Shown here in pieces: positions 12,677 to 24,254 of a stretch of 64,000 nucleotides of DNA. The notes below the pieces were generated by a model. It was given only the letters and a program-made list of their open reading frames with translations. It made no database searches and was not told the DNA's origin. This DNA is from Botryotinia globosa (taxonomy: Eukaryota; Ascomycota; Leotiomycetes; Helotiales; Sclerotiniaceae). Each line of letters opens with the position of its first letter. Within the stretch, counting starts at the first letter, position 1. The stretch covers positions 1,116,001 to 1,180,000 of the forward strand of contig RCSZ01000002.1 of NCBI GenBank assembly GCA_014898425.1, in the 5' to 3' direction. The position numbers were made by a program, and so were the translations under genes.

Positions 12677-12691
12677 AGAAGATTCCAGAAT
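12677..12691 (+). promoter_or_regulatory. Heat-shock element of the Hsp70 gene
   Basis: The sequence aGAAgaTTCcaGAAt is a perfect run of three inverted nGAAn units, the known binding site of heat-shock factor Hsf1. It lies about 210 bases before the Hsp70 start codon. Further GAA and TTC blocks follow within the next 30 bases (ggaatcgaacttttcgc), so the site may extend to more units. Confidence 0.8.
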
Positions 12692-12901
12692 CGAAGCTGC
12701 TGGAATCGAACTTTTCGCTTTAAAAGTCTCACAGTCAACCCAACTTTTTCACTCTGCATATTTCTCAAACAACCCTTTTTAAGATACCACTTTTGCAAAC
12801 CACTCTTCTTCTCTTTTCTCACATACAAAAGCGATCAAAGAAGTTACGATACTTCGACTATCATATTCACGAAAACACACACACAACTAGATTAATACAA
12901 C

Positions 12902-15318
12902 ATGGCTCCAGCGTAAGTTACTCCATGTCCAGTCCATCAACCCCTCCTTCAGCCTTACTCGTCTAGTTTCTAGCTGGAAGCTTGGAGGTCAACGACACCA
13001 ACCACCACAAACACATTTACTAACATGTCTCATAGTATTGGTATCGATTTGGGAACTACCTACTCTTGTGTAGGTATCTTCCGTGATGACAGAATCGAAA
13101 TTATTGCAAACGACCAAGGAAACCGTACCACTCCTTCCTTCGTTGCTTTCACAGATACCGAGCGTCTGATCGGAGATGCCGCCAAGAACCAAGTCGCCAT
13201 GAACCCAATCAACACTGTCTTCGATGCTAAGCGTTTGATTGGCCGTAAGTTCGCAGACTCTGAGGTTCAAGCCGACATGAAGCACTTCCCATTCAAGGTC
13301 ATTGACCGTGCCGGAAAGCCAGTTATCGAGGTTGAGTTCAAGGGGGAGAACAAGCAATTCACACCAGAAGAAATCTCTTCTATGATCTTGGTCAAGATGA
13401 GAGAGACTGCTGAGGCTTACCTCGGAGGAACTGTCAACAACGCTGTCGTCACTGTTCCAGCTTACTTCACCGATTCTCAACGTCAAGCTACCAAGGACGC
13501 TGGTCTCATTGCTGGTCTTAACGTTCTCCGTATCATCAACGAACCTACCGCTGCTGCCATCGCTTACGGTTTGGACAAGAAGATTGAGGGTGAACGTAAC
13601 GTTCTCATCTTCGATCTTGGTGGAGGAACCTTCGATGTTTCTCTTTTGACCATTGAGGAGGGCATCTTTGAGGTCAAGTCCACCGCTGGTGACACTCACT
13701 TGGGTGGTGAGGACTTCGATAACCGTCTTGTTAACCACTTCGTTAATGAATTCAAACGCAAACATCGAAGTAAGTTTTTCCCCTTTCTTTTATTTTCTTG
13801 CCCATCCCCCCCTTCAATCCCCCCTAACCAGTACTTTCAATTGTCGAAAATAGTTGAGACATTGAGTAGTATGCTGAGGCGGCAACTTTTTACATTAATA
13901 TTTCATCCATCTCAACTCGTTCCCCTGTCTTGCATCGTCTAGACATTGGAAATGCCTGAGAAGACTGTATTACTATGAAAATTTGCTTCTACCTCGGGAC
14001 TACTTTCAATTATCAACAATTGTTGAGACATTGAGAAGTATGCTCAGGCATCACTCACATTGTCATGTTTTCAAGTGTCAAGATTTATTGAGACATTGGA
14101 ATACTGGATATCACCAAGTCACTTTTTTCCATATTCTTCATTTACAATATGCTAACATACTATCTTACAGAGGATCTTTCTTCCAACGCTCGTGCCCTCC
14201 GCCGTCTCCGAACTGCTTGCGAACGTGCCAAGCGTACTCTTTCTTCATCCGCACAAACCTCCATCGAAATCGACTCTCTCTTCGAGGGTATCGATTTCTA
14301 CACCTCCATCACCCGTGCTCGTTTCGAGGAACTCTGCCAGGACCTCTTCCGTTCCACTACCACCCCAGTCGACCGTGTCCTCGCTGATGCCAAGATCGAC
14401 AAATCCAGAGTCCACGAGATTGTCCTTGTCGGTGGTTCTACCCGTATCCCACGTATCCAAAAGCTCATCACCGATTACTTCAACGGTAAGGAGCCAAACA
14501 AGTCCATCAACCCTGATGAGGCTGTTGCATACGGTGCTGCTGTTCAAGCTGCCATTCTCTCTGGTGACACTTCTTCCAAGTCCACCAACGAGATTCTCCT
14601 TCTCGATGTCGCGCCATTGTCTCTCGGTATTGAGACTGCTGGTGGACAAATGACCAAGCTCATTCCAAGAAACACCACCATCCCAACCAAGAAGTCTGAG
14701 GTCTTCTCTACCTTCTCTGACAATCAACCTGGTGTCCTCATTCAAGTCTTCGAGGGTGAGCGTCAACGCACCAAGGACAACAACCTTTTGGGTAAATTCG
14801 AGCTCACTGGTATCCCACCTGCACCACGTGGTGTTCCTCAGATTGAGGTCACCTTCGATCTCGATGCCAACGGAATCATGAATGTCTCTGCTCTCGAGAA
14901 GGGAACCGGAAAGTCCAACAAGATTGTTATCACCAACGACAAGGGTCGCTTGTCCAAGGAGGATATCGAGCGCATGTTGGCTGAGGCTGAGAAGTACAAG
15001 GCTGAGGATGAGGCCGAAGCTGAACGCGTTGCTGCAAAGAACGCTCTTGAGGGCAAGGCTTACCAAATCAGAAGCTCCTTGTCTGAGGCTGACCACGAGC
15101 TCTCCAAATCTATCTCAGACCCAGCTGCCAAGGCTGAGTTGCAAGCCAGCGTTGACAAGATCGTTGCCTGGGTTGACGAGAACCAACAAGCCACCAAGGA
15201 GGAGTACGCACAACAAGAGGCTGATCTCGAGGCAGCCATCAAGAAGGCAACTGCTGCTGGGGCTGGAGGAGCTGGTGGTGAACCAGCTCAAGATGCCGAG
15301 ATCGAGGAGGTCGACTAA
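12902..15318 (+). CDS. Cytosolic Hsp70 chaperone, SSA type
   Basis: Exons are 12902-12912, 13036-13769 and 14171-15318, giving 630 residues. The 11-base first exon encodes MAPA, as in other fungal SSA proteins. The ATPase domain shows [11 protein letters not shown], the [10 protein letters not shown] phosphate loop and the [10 protein letters not shown] motif. The substrate domain follows the [16 protein letters not shown] linker region. The C-terminus is EIEEVD, the EEVD tail that docks TPR co-chaperones and marks cytosolic or nuclear Hsp70. The protein binds exposed hydrophobic segments and folds or transports clients in ATP-driven cycles with J-proteins. The lid tail is short and has Gly/Ala in place of GGMP-like repeats, which makes the protein somewhat shorter than the usual 640-650. 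The second intron is long (401 bases) and internally repeated. A start at 13025 inside the first intron is possible on unspliced RNA but would replace MAPA. Identity is certain; assignment to one paralogue is not. Confidence 0.97.
13831..14100 (+). repeat. Duplicated segments inside the Hsp70 second intron
   Basis: About 50 bases at 13831-13880 recur with few changes at 14000-14049. The shared core includes tactttcaatt, then ttgagacattgag and gtatgct(g/c)aggc. A shorter third copy of ttgagacattg lies at 14088-14098, and gacattgg recurs near 13942. The copies are in direct orientation and make this intron several times longer than its neighbours. Confidence 0.8.
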
Positions 15319-16025
15319 ATGTTTTCTTTTTTATCCTGACGAATTTCCTTTACTCTGCATATGATAATACCTTCACACACGATGGTTATTGGGTGTTTAC
15401 TGGTTTTTTTCTATTGTGGTTAGATTTGCGGTTGTTTTCTACATCGGAAAAGCCGGTGTTCTCAATGTATTAAAGCTTTAAATAGGAGCATAAAATATAA
15501 CATGATTAAATAATACTTGACTTGTCCCAAAATGAATATGATGTGTGATGTGAGGATTAAAGATACCTTGAGGATGAGTATTGCCTGGGATTTTGTATAT
15601 GCTTATGGTTGTCGCATGCCCTCTCAAACAATAGATTGTCCATTCCTAGGCCCGTTTCCTTTTGTGTATTTATTTTCTTTCAAATTTTTGCACTGAAGAT
15701 CTTTGTGGCAGTCAACACATCCAACTTTCAATTGTCGCACAGCTTTTCAAACAATGAATTTGTTGTCTCTAGCTTCTTGCGTGTACCTCGAAGTCAAAGA
15801 ATTGATTGAGCTGTGCTTGGTTACTCGACTTGATTGTGAGTTTTTGAGTCCTTGAGTTTTTGGGTGAGAAGGAGATTATCCATGTCTCTGCTGTTTTTTT
15901 TACATATATCTAATTCCTCTTTTGGAATCGTTTGCTACTGAGCGAGATTCTTGAAAGTTGGCGCAGTTGAGAAATCTAATTTGTGATTTTTGGATTGTTG
16001 TTACTTGTGAAGCTTTTGAGATGAT

Positions 16026-16060
16026 GGGTTGAGGGGTTGGTTGAGGGGTTGGTTGAGGGG
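16026..16060 (+). other. Candidate G-quadruplex
   Basis: Four G-tracts (GGG then three GGGG) separated by loops TTGA, TTGGTTGA and TTGGTTGA on the plus strand. It sits just before the strand switches from G/T-rich to C/T-rich. Confidence 0.55.
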
Positions 16061-16189
16061 TTTTGGTGTTTTGTGTGTGTGAACTCTGGCTTGTGGAGGT
16101 GGGAAGGAGGAGTGGAAGGGGGAGTGAAGTTTTTAGGCTTTTGATGGATGGATGGATCTTTTTAGAGCTAGTTGGAGAACTGGATTTTA

Positions 16190-17560
16190 TGCGTTTTCTT
16201 CTTCTCCTCTTCTTTTGCCTCCTCGCTTACTCTCCATTTTCTACCCCCTCTTCTTCCTCTCTTCTTCCCCTCTCTTATATCTTTTCTTTCGCTTCCTCAC
16301 TTCGTCTCCTCGCCTACTCCTTCTTTATATCCCCTCTCACATCTACTCCTCTTACTATCCCCACCAGCCCTCCACTCCTCTCATTCCCTTTTTTAAATAC
16401 TCCCTCCCTGCCCCCTTTCCTTCCTCTCTTGTTTTCCTATTTCTCCCTCTCTTGTTTTCCTATTTCTCCCTCTCTTGTTTTCCTATTTCTCCCCCTCTTC
16501 TCTCCCTCCTTCTCCTATCACTCTCTTCCCTCTCTCCTATCCTTCTATCATATTCCCCTTCTATTCTACGATGACTTATCCTCCTGCCCCTCCTACCCCT
16601 CCTTCTCCACATCTCCTCTTACCACTTCCCTTTTAATTTCTTTTCTTTCATTACCCCTCCTTTCTTACTTTCCCCTTTCTTCTACCCTTCTATCACATTC
16701 CCCTCCTACCCCTCATCTCCTTTCCCATATCCCCTCTCACTACTCCTCTTTTTAAACCCCCCTTTTTTAATGTCTCCTTCATCTCTTCCTTCCCCTTTTA
16801 CTTCTTCTCTTTTCTACCACTCTTCCTCTTCCTCTCTCTTCCCTTATTTCACTATGCCTTATTCTATAACCCCTCTCTCCTACACCATTTTCCATTTCCC
16901 CTCCTTCTCAACCCAATTTTCAATCCCTCCTCTCCAATACCCCTTTCCCCCCTATACATACAACTTTCCTCTCTCAAATACCCATCCCTCAACTATCCAT
17001 TCTCCTTCAACCCCTCAACCCCTCAATCCCATATTTCCAAATCCCCTATCTCTCATCTCGCATCTCTCACCTCCCTTTCCCCTCACCCACCTTCCACCTC
17101 ACTACCTCACCCACCCACCCAACAAACCCAAAGTTACACCTCTTCTCAAACATACACTCTTTCACTCATCCATTCCCCTACCTTTATTCCTCTCCTATTA
17201 CACCCCCTTTACTAAAACTCACATCCCCTCTTCTCCTCCTTCTCCTCCTTCTCCCTACGCCCTTTTCATAATCATCAAATCCTGATTTCAAAGTTTCATC
17301 CTCCGATTCCCTATCCTCATATTCCCCTATTATCCATTGAACAATATTCAAATAAACTCAAATCATCTCATTACATTTCTTATTTCCCATTATTAGTCCC
17401 CCATCTTCCTTCCACACCCTCTTCCTTTCCCTCTTTCTCATCCCAAAACTCTTCTATACATACAACATCCCAGCCCCTGATTTGCATCTCCTCAAAAATC
17501 CAGCTCATATACATACACACACCCAACACATACCCAAAGCATCTCACCACTACCACCTAT
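16190..17560 (+). other. Long polypyrimidine tract with strong strand asymmetry
   Basis: For well over a kilobase the plus strand is mainly C and T with very few G, broken into runs such as cctatttctccctctcttgt repeated three times near 16437-16490. There is no coding evidence. Mirror-repeat portions could adopt triplex structure. Confidence 0.75.
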
Positions 17561-17595
17561 CCATCCAGCCCAGATATATTCGCAGAAGCAGACAT

Positions 17596-17726
17596 AGATA
17601 TAAAAGATATAAAAGATATAAAAGATATAAAAGATATAAAAGATATAAAAGATATAAAAGATATAAAAGATATAAAAGATATAAAAGATATAAAAGATAT
17701 AAAAGATATAAAAGATATAAAAGATA
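17596..17726 (+). repeat. 9-bp minisatellite (agatataaa), about 14.5 copies
   Basis: Nearly perfect direct repeats of agatataaa. In one frame this would encode Lys-Arg-Tyr repeated many times, which explains a spurious long frame here. Confidence 0.95.
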
Positions 17727-18059
17727 TTTATATATATATCTATTCTTTATATATCTCCTTACTTTTTTTCTCTTCTTTTTTCCTTTTCCTTTCCTTCTTC
17801 AATCTAATCTCCTTTCCCTCTTTAATCTAATCTCCTCCCCCCCCCTCCTTCCCATCCCCCATCCCCCTATCCCCTCATCTCTTTATCTCTCTATCTCCCC
17901 ATCTTCTCCATCTTCATCTCCTTCTCACAAAATCCAATCTCATACTCCCACCCACCTACTCACCCATCCACCCACCTACTCACCCATCCACCCAGTCAAC
18001 AAACAAACAAACAATCAAATAAACAAATCAACCAATCCCAATCCCAATCCCAATATTCA

Positions 18060-18780
18060 ATATTCAATATTCAACATCTAAAATTTCCTTACTCAATAAA
18101 ATAATTAAAAATACATAATATATATTAAAATCATTCACAACTTCTACAACCCCTAATAAAACTATACATAATTCAAACCCAAAATTTATAAATACAATTT
18201 ATACATATTGAAAAAATGATAAATAATTTAAATAATTAATCAAAGAGAAATGTAATATTATATCAAAGTTAATAAATTAATAAAAATAAATATAATTGAA
18301 TAAAATTTCTTGAATTCTTTACATCTCCTTTAACTTCTGAATTTATAAAAAAAGAGATTTAAATCTTTCAATTTTTCTATTTGAAATGCTGAAAATAAAT
18401 TCATTTACTTTTTCACAAATCGTAATTTTTGTGAATTTTTTCACTTGAAACTTTAATAACTTTCTCATTTGCTTATAGAAATTAATAAAACTAATGTTAT
18501 TTAAAAAAAAATCTTTTATTTAATTATATTTCAACGAAATTTCAACGAAATTCTATGAATTCATTTAACTATTAAAGATTAAATAAATAAATAAAAAATA
18601 AGCAAAATAAGGACTTAATAATTTCGATGGCTTTTTTATTTTATTTTATTTTATTCAATCTAATTTCAAATCTTTTAAATTTTTAATATAATATAAATAA
18701 TATAGCAATTTATAATAGGTTTTGATTATATTTAATTCGATTAAGATTTGTGGAAGTGATAAGTGATTTTACTATATACT
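18060..18780. other. AT-rich island
   Basis: About 700 bases made almost entirely of A and T, with runs such as aaataaataaataaaa and very few CG dinucleotides. It contains no genes. It could be an old, heavily mutated repeat or a structural AT block; no transposon ends are visible. Confidence 0.7.
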
Positions 18781-21717
18781 ATGCATCTTCAATTATTTCG
18801 CCGAGTAGAAGGGCTAGGGAAGTGGATAATGTAATTGATTTTTTTCAACATTTGAAGTGATGGTTGCAGTCTATTACAGATAGATAGATAGATGTATCCT
18901 TCTACCTATATAGTTTGAACTTTCCGAATTCGATATGTATCCTCAGCGGATTGCTTTACTCCTCCTCCTCCTCTTCTCTCTTCTCTTGTAGTCTCCTCTC
19001 CTCTCTCCTCTCTAAGGTATACATACCACTTTCACGGATCAACTCACTATATATACTACCTGCCCCACACCCGAACACTCTGTAAATGACGGAACCTTCT
19101 CTTTGCACACTCCTGTGATTTTAGCGGGTGGAGAAGTGGAGGGGGGGAATTGTGTTTACTATGTTATGTGATTTAGGCTTTGGGCTGGGTTTGATCTGTG
19201 GGTGTGTATGAATATGATATAAGTATGATATGGTATTAAGCTAACAAAAAGTACATTTCAACAAGAGAGAAGACTTATACAGGATTTAAGATATTGTAGT
19301 CTAAGTTTGAATGCGGAATAGGTGAGTGGAAAGAGATGGCACTGTATGAAGTGAATGATGAAGATGGGAGGGAATTGATATTGTTAGTAGGTATGTAAGA
19401 TGTTCTGAGTGTTTAGTATCTTGGTGTTTTGGTGTTACCTGGGCAATGGATTCGATTGTCTTTTGGTGGATTTGATACTTATTTGCCTTTTGGTTGTTGT
19501 AGAGGAATGATGAGAAGGGAGGAGAGGGGAAGAGAGTGGATCTATGAAGTGATAACCAACGTGGTGATTTCATTTCTCATGTTAAAGTGGAATAATGGAA
19601 AGCAATAAAGAAAAAGCCTTCTGAATAGAAAATGTCATGCAAATATTATATACTCATCTCCAAGAAGAATCCTGACACCTAGTATCCGAAATAAGTATTT
19701 CATTCTTCTTAGTCAAAGTAGACATTGAGAGATGATGGATACAATTTTTTGCCCGCTTTTCGCAATTAATACCAGGGGGAATAAAGACTAATATCATCTT
19801 TACATTCTCTTGATACAATGGTACTCCAAAGACGAAGGCAAAGGTATGTATATCCTTGATGAGTCGAAAGATTCAGAGATATTGATATGTTCCCAACAAC
19901 CCTTCGATGGAACCACGTGTGAAATAGATGAATTTCTTTTGAATAAAATGAGGTACTCGGAAACTTTTCTTTTCCCGTTAAATTTGGCTACTGAAACTGG
20001 AGGAACTATAGATGAACTGTTGATGCAGCACGCTTAATATGTTTTCTGGCAAAGCATACGATATTATAGTAGAGGGAAAGGTGTAAAGAAGGAAATCCTT
20101 ACACTGGAGGATATCTCTTTTCAAAAGAAAATAAACAGGTGTTGGTTGGGGACTTGTGTGCTTTGTTTTTCTGAATGAAAATGAGGTAGGAAGTTGGGTG
20201 CTGGGACTTCGATGAATGACGCCATGATCTCTGTGTACTTGTTGATAAGAAAATCAATAGTTTTGATATCTTTTTGGGTGGTAAAGGGAAGGAAGGTGGT
20301 AAAGGGAAGGAAGGTAGGATGGGATATCTGAGAGCCCTTGGATTTCTTGGTAGATCAGGACAGGAATGATTTGAGTTCAAGAAAGATGATGAGATTAATG
20401 TGCTCTCCCTCACCACCTGTCCAATGGTACAAGAGAAGAAGATTTTATCCATGTTTCGATCTTGGATATAGATTGGGATATGGATATTATGGATTAGCAT
20501 TTGAAAATCCCTCAGGTAGTTTGGGCTTCACCGGCTTCAGTAGTTGAATTGGATTTTCGACGAGGGAAAAGTGGACGATGTTGATATGTCACTCTTGTAT
20601 CGATCGAGCCCACGTGCTCTGAGCTGAGTTGCTTTGAATAAGGTATCGCCAGCTTTGTACCCAGTAGAGAAAAGGATGGTTAATAATGCTCTTTCTTTCG
20701 CCAAGTCGGATTTTGGATGTTGGGAACTTGGGATAGGATGGATGAAAAAACGTGATTTGGATTCTATCAAATCTCAGCTCCAGAGTAATAAAACTCCACT
20801 TCTGTGCGTTGGACGGTATGAATCGCACACCATGGCAAAGAAATGGGAAGGATCGAAGCCTCTGAGACCATAATCAATTTCCTGAGGTACATAAATATTA
20901 CCTAATGATACTCTTAATATGCATTGAGACTAGGTGGTTTGGTTGGTGGTAGATAATAGATAGTAGATACGAGTAGGTCGTAGATTGTCCGTTGTTTGTG
21001 CTACCTGTGCCTGTGCAGACGGTCTTGCATTGATGTTGCTAATCCAAGTCCAAGTGAGTAGCTAGGTAGGTGTAGCGATGACATGGTTTTGTATGGAAAA
21101 GAGTGAGAGACATGGGATTGGAAAGAAAGCTTGTATCCGACTGGTTTTGTGTGGAGGATATACAGTACTTCTGTAATGCGCTTGAAGCGAGAATCGAGGA
21201 GAGGGTTGTGATGTTATTATTAGCTGCAATGTACTCGGATTGATTGGTAGAGGATGGGTAGAGGATGGGTAGAGGATGGGTAGAGGATTGGTAGAGAAAG
21301 GGTAGAGTAGAGAAAAGGGAGAGAAAAATGAATAAACCCCTAATTTGGTGGTGGTATTGTCGTGGTTGTTGTCGTTGTCGTGTGTATCGTGGTTGTTATT
21401 CGACAGTGAAGTTATTGATCCTAAATTATGCCCAATTTGGATCAAAAGATGGAGGATGGATGGATCATGGATGGCTCGTGAGTCGTGGCTCAATGGCTGA
21501 TGGTCAAGTGGTCCTTAAAGTTTACTGTAGTGAGGGTGAAGTAAGACATACGGTAGGTAGGTAGATAGCAAAAGCTTATTAATACCACGGATTGGGCTGT
21601 GATGACTAATCCTACTGCTAGTACGGTACTCAATGTATGCTAGACGGTCCCGAATGATTGGATTCTCGTATCCTCTCTCTCTCTCCCTACACCTAAAACC
21701 GTCTAGAAGACTAGGAC

Positions 21718-21905
21718 AAGCGACGACAAGGTGACAAGCTGACAAGGTGACAAGCTGACAAGGTGACAAGGTTATGATTCTAGAACTCATTCCACCTTCC
21801 ATCTTCCAACTTCCCACAATCATATTTCACTCGAGGTCGTAAAAGGAAAGAGGAAAGAGGAAAGAGGCAAAAGGCAAAAGGCAAAAGGAAAAAGGCAAAA
21901 GGCAA
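21718..21905. repeat. Two adjacent short tandem repeats
   Basis: First, alternating gacaaggt and gacaagct units (about 21728-21772). Second, ggaaaga units passing into ggcaaaa units (about 21845-21905). Both are simple direct repeats without coding potential. Confidence 0.75.
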
Positions 21906-22060
21906 ACTCGACATTAATAGCCCAAGGTTGGAATGAAGAAAGTCCTTCTTAACACGCGCGCCATGATTCTTACCAATTGAATTCTCTATCTTTAAAAACC
22001 CCAGCCAGCGAACCCAGCCCAAAGGAAATTCCCCAACTCCCCCAATCCCCCCCCAAAAAC

Positions 22061-22150
22061 AACAACATCAACAACATCAACAACATCAACAACATCAACA
22101 ACATCAACAACATCAACAACATCAACAACATCAACAACATCAACAACATC
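22061..22150 (+). repeat. 9-bp minisatellite (aacaacatc), ten copies
   Basis: Ten direct copies of aacaacatc, slightly over 480 bases before the start codon of the WBP2-like gene. It would give Asn-Asn-Ile repeats in one frame and Val-Val-Asp repeats on the other strand, but neither frame extends into a recognisable protein. Confidence 0.95.
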
Positions 22151-22638
22151 ATCAAAAGTCCCCTCTCTAACTTCCAGCGCCCGCCAGATCATCCATTCAT
22201 CCATTCATTTTCCCACTCACCAAAATTTCTCAAAATCATCCAAGCTAAACGCATTGCATGCGCTCTTCCACCAATCATTCTTGCAATCGAATTGGAGATC
22301 CAATCCCCTCTTCCATAGAGCCAAGGTATCTGCCCCCGCTATCAGAACCTAGCTTGTCATTCTAGGAAAAAGCGTGGAAGGGTCCAACTCCATTTTTCCC
22401 ACTCCTCTTACCGTTCCGTGGCGATTACTGCGACTGTGGTCTCACGCTTGTAGCACTTCTATCCATTCACATTCTGATATCCATTTCCCCTGCTTCTTAC
22501 ACAAATAACCTCTCCGTACCAGTCAACTACCTACCGGTTGCATTCAAACTTCTGCTGCTTTCCGACCCACACCTTCTGAAAGACCCTATCATACCAAAAG
22601 CGGATACAAGATCTCTTCCGGTAGGCAGTTCGACAATA

Positions 22639-23633
22639 ATGTCAATCAAGTAAGTGAATAGTCGTCTCTTATGGTTTCTGTAGTGTATGTAGTATTTCAT
22701 TGCCGTCACTTTCTTCTTTCCTCTCTTCATTCTCAATTCTATCTTCTCTTTCTCTTTCTTGTCTGTTTTGCTTTCATTTATTTCCAATCATGTATGCTTT
22801 TCACCAAGAACAGCATCTTTATGCCTTGCATATGGCACAAGAAGAAATGCTAAAATCTACCCGTGAAAAAAGTTGGGTAATGACCTCTAATGAGGCTGGA
22901 TTCGTCAAACTTCCCAATGAACGAATTCTTTACACTTCACCCCCTCGAACGGCGTTACAAATTTCTACGACGATTACACCTCCTGGCGCAGAGCCATATT
23001 CAGCCAAAAGTGACGCTGGGGTTGTTTATATCAGTAACCAACGAGTAGGTGCATCCATTCTGCTTTTCGCATGTTTAGGACTATTTACTGATTCCCATGA
23101 AGATAATTTATCTTCCAAGTACACCTACCCCCGAACTTCAATCATTTTCTTCGCCAATTCTCAACTTGCAAGATAGTTATGTTCGTGCGCCATTCTTCGG
23201 CGCCAATTACTGGACTGCTCTCTGCAAGCCGGTTTCGGGAGGTGGAATCCCTCCAGACTATCCATCGGTTGAGCTTAAGATGACATTCAGAGAAGGCGGG
23301 GCTTTCGATTTTCATTCTTGCTTGGAGCAAATAAAGGAGCGTCTATACCAAGTTTATAGTGTCGCACGCGAACATGGGGGAAGGGGAACGAGTGGAGTAG
23401 ATTTGGCGAACATGGATTTAGAGCAATTGCCTGCTTATGAAGCTGCGACAGAGGTTACAGATGAAGCACCTGAGGTAGCTCGAGATAGCGGGGTAGCAAA
23501 CACAACTGGAAGTTCACGGCCCGAGACCTTCACCGCGCCAGCTGAGCCCCCTCCAGATTATGAAGAAGCACAAGCACAAGCCGTTTCGGTGGACCTGGAT
23601 CAGCGATTACGAGAGCAAGCCGAGAGACAATGA
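22639..23633 (+). CDS. WBP2-like GRAM-domain protein with PPxY motif
   Basis: Exons 22639-22649, 22873-23044 and 23103-23633 give 237 residues. The 11-base first exon (MSI plus two bases) joins to give the usual start MSINWVM. A GRAM/PH-like domain fills residues 1-130, with conserved signatures LPNERILYTSPPRT, VVYISNQR, IIYLPSTPTPELQSFSSP and GGAFDFHS. The C-terminal tail is acidic and Pro-rich and holds an exact PPDY motif plus a related LPAY, which bind WW domains such as those of Rsp5/Nedd4 ubiquitin ligases. In animals WBP2 is a WW-domain adaptor and co-activator; fungal versions are little studied. An in-frame ATG within the first intron (22790) could give a longer N-terminus if that intron were retained. 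Family is firm, function inferred from the motif. Confidence 0.9.
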
Positions 23634-24254
23634 GAGAGGGTAAGCAACATATACAGAACGCTGTGTTACATAGGTTTTGTTGCATTGGGTATTACGAAGT
23701 CATGAATAAATGAATACTGGAAAGGTAGGACATCTATGGGGGGGGGGAGGCGTTCTTCTATCACAAATTTGCACATAAGATTTGGCACGGTCTATGATCA
23801 GAAATGGGGCTATAAAGCAGCACTGCAATGGCGTTTTGAGAGGTTGACGATAAATTGCTTCAAGATGGAATTGATGTCTAAAGTAGTCTGAAATAGCTAG
23901 TACATCATGAATAAAAAAATAAATAAAAATAAAAATGATACCAATGAGCAATTATGTCGTATATTTTGTAACTTATTCAACTACCTATGTACCTACTTCA
24001 CACTACTTAAATCAATCAATGATGTGAGATTTTGCACTGATAATGAATTTCGAGTTGATGTCGGAAAAACCAGGAACCAAATTTCATCGACCAATCAAAT
24101 CCGACCAATTGTAACTGAGGCCTCAATTTTGGCGAGGATCATTTCTCATCCGACACGCTGGATTTTGACCCGAGTCAGATAGTATTCTACCACCAAGACC
24201 ACAACACACTCAACGTTCTACAATTGGTTTGAATCCCCGAAATCGATTGTAAAG
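23634..24254. other. Spacer and QCR6 promoter
   Basis: Apart from the CCAAT boxes at 24091-24109, nothing is recognised. It includes an eleven-base G run near 23739. Confidence 0.5.
24091..24109 (+). promoter_or_regulatory. Paired CCAAT boxes upstream of QCR6
   Basis: CCAAT occurs at 24091-24095 and 24105-24109, 14 bases apart and about 150-165 bases before the start codon. The HAP/CCAAT-binding complex is an established activator of respiratory-chain genes in fungi, so this fits the downstream gene. Occupancy is inferred. Confidence 0.55.

Larger units (their letters stand above)
15319..22638. other. Seven-kilobase gene-free, repeat-rich region
   Basis: After the Hsp70 stop no supportable gene appears until the WBP2-like gene. 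Named elements are a G-rich run at 16026-16060, a polypyrimidine tract (about 16190-17560), a 9-bp minisatellite (17596-17726), an AT-rich island (about 18060-18780), and minisatellites near 21240-21290, 21718-21775, 21840-21905 and 22061-22150. Frames up to 230 codons inside the pyrimidine tract consist almost wholly of Ser, Pro, Leu and Phe and are composition artefacts. A 75-codon frame at 19810-20037 has normal composition but starts at TTG and shows no family or neighbour support. Confidence 0.55.

Noticed and set aside
13025..13035. In-frame ATG giving [10 protein letters not shown] as Hsp70 start
   Set aside because: It lies inside an intron with clear donor and acceptor; splicing gives the canonical MAPAIGIDLG.
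14245..15096. 283-codon antisense frame opposite Hsp70
   Set aside because: Shadow of a strongly codon-biased gene; no independent features.
16063..17285. Two long plus-strand frames of 230 and 171 codons
   Set aside because: Almost only Ser, Pro, Leu, Phe and Tyr from a C/T tract; a composition artefact.
17482..18081. 199-codon frame with Lys-Arg-Tyr repeats
   Set aside because: It is the 9-bp minisatellite read in frame; flanks are simple sequence.
19810..20037. 75-codon frame with ordinary composition
   Set aside because: Begins at TTG, has no neighbours and no recognised family.
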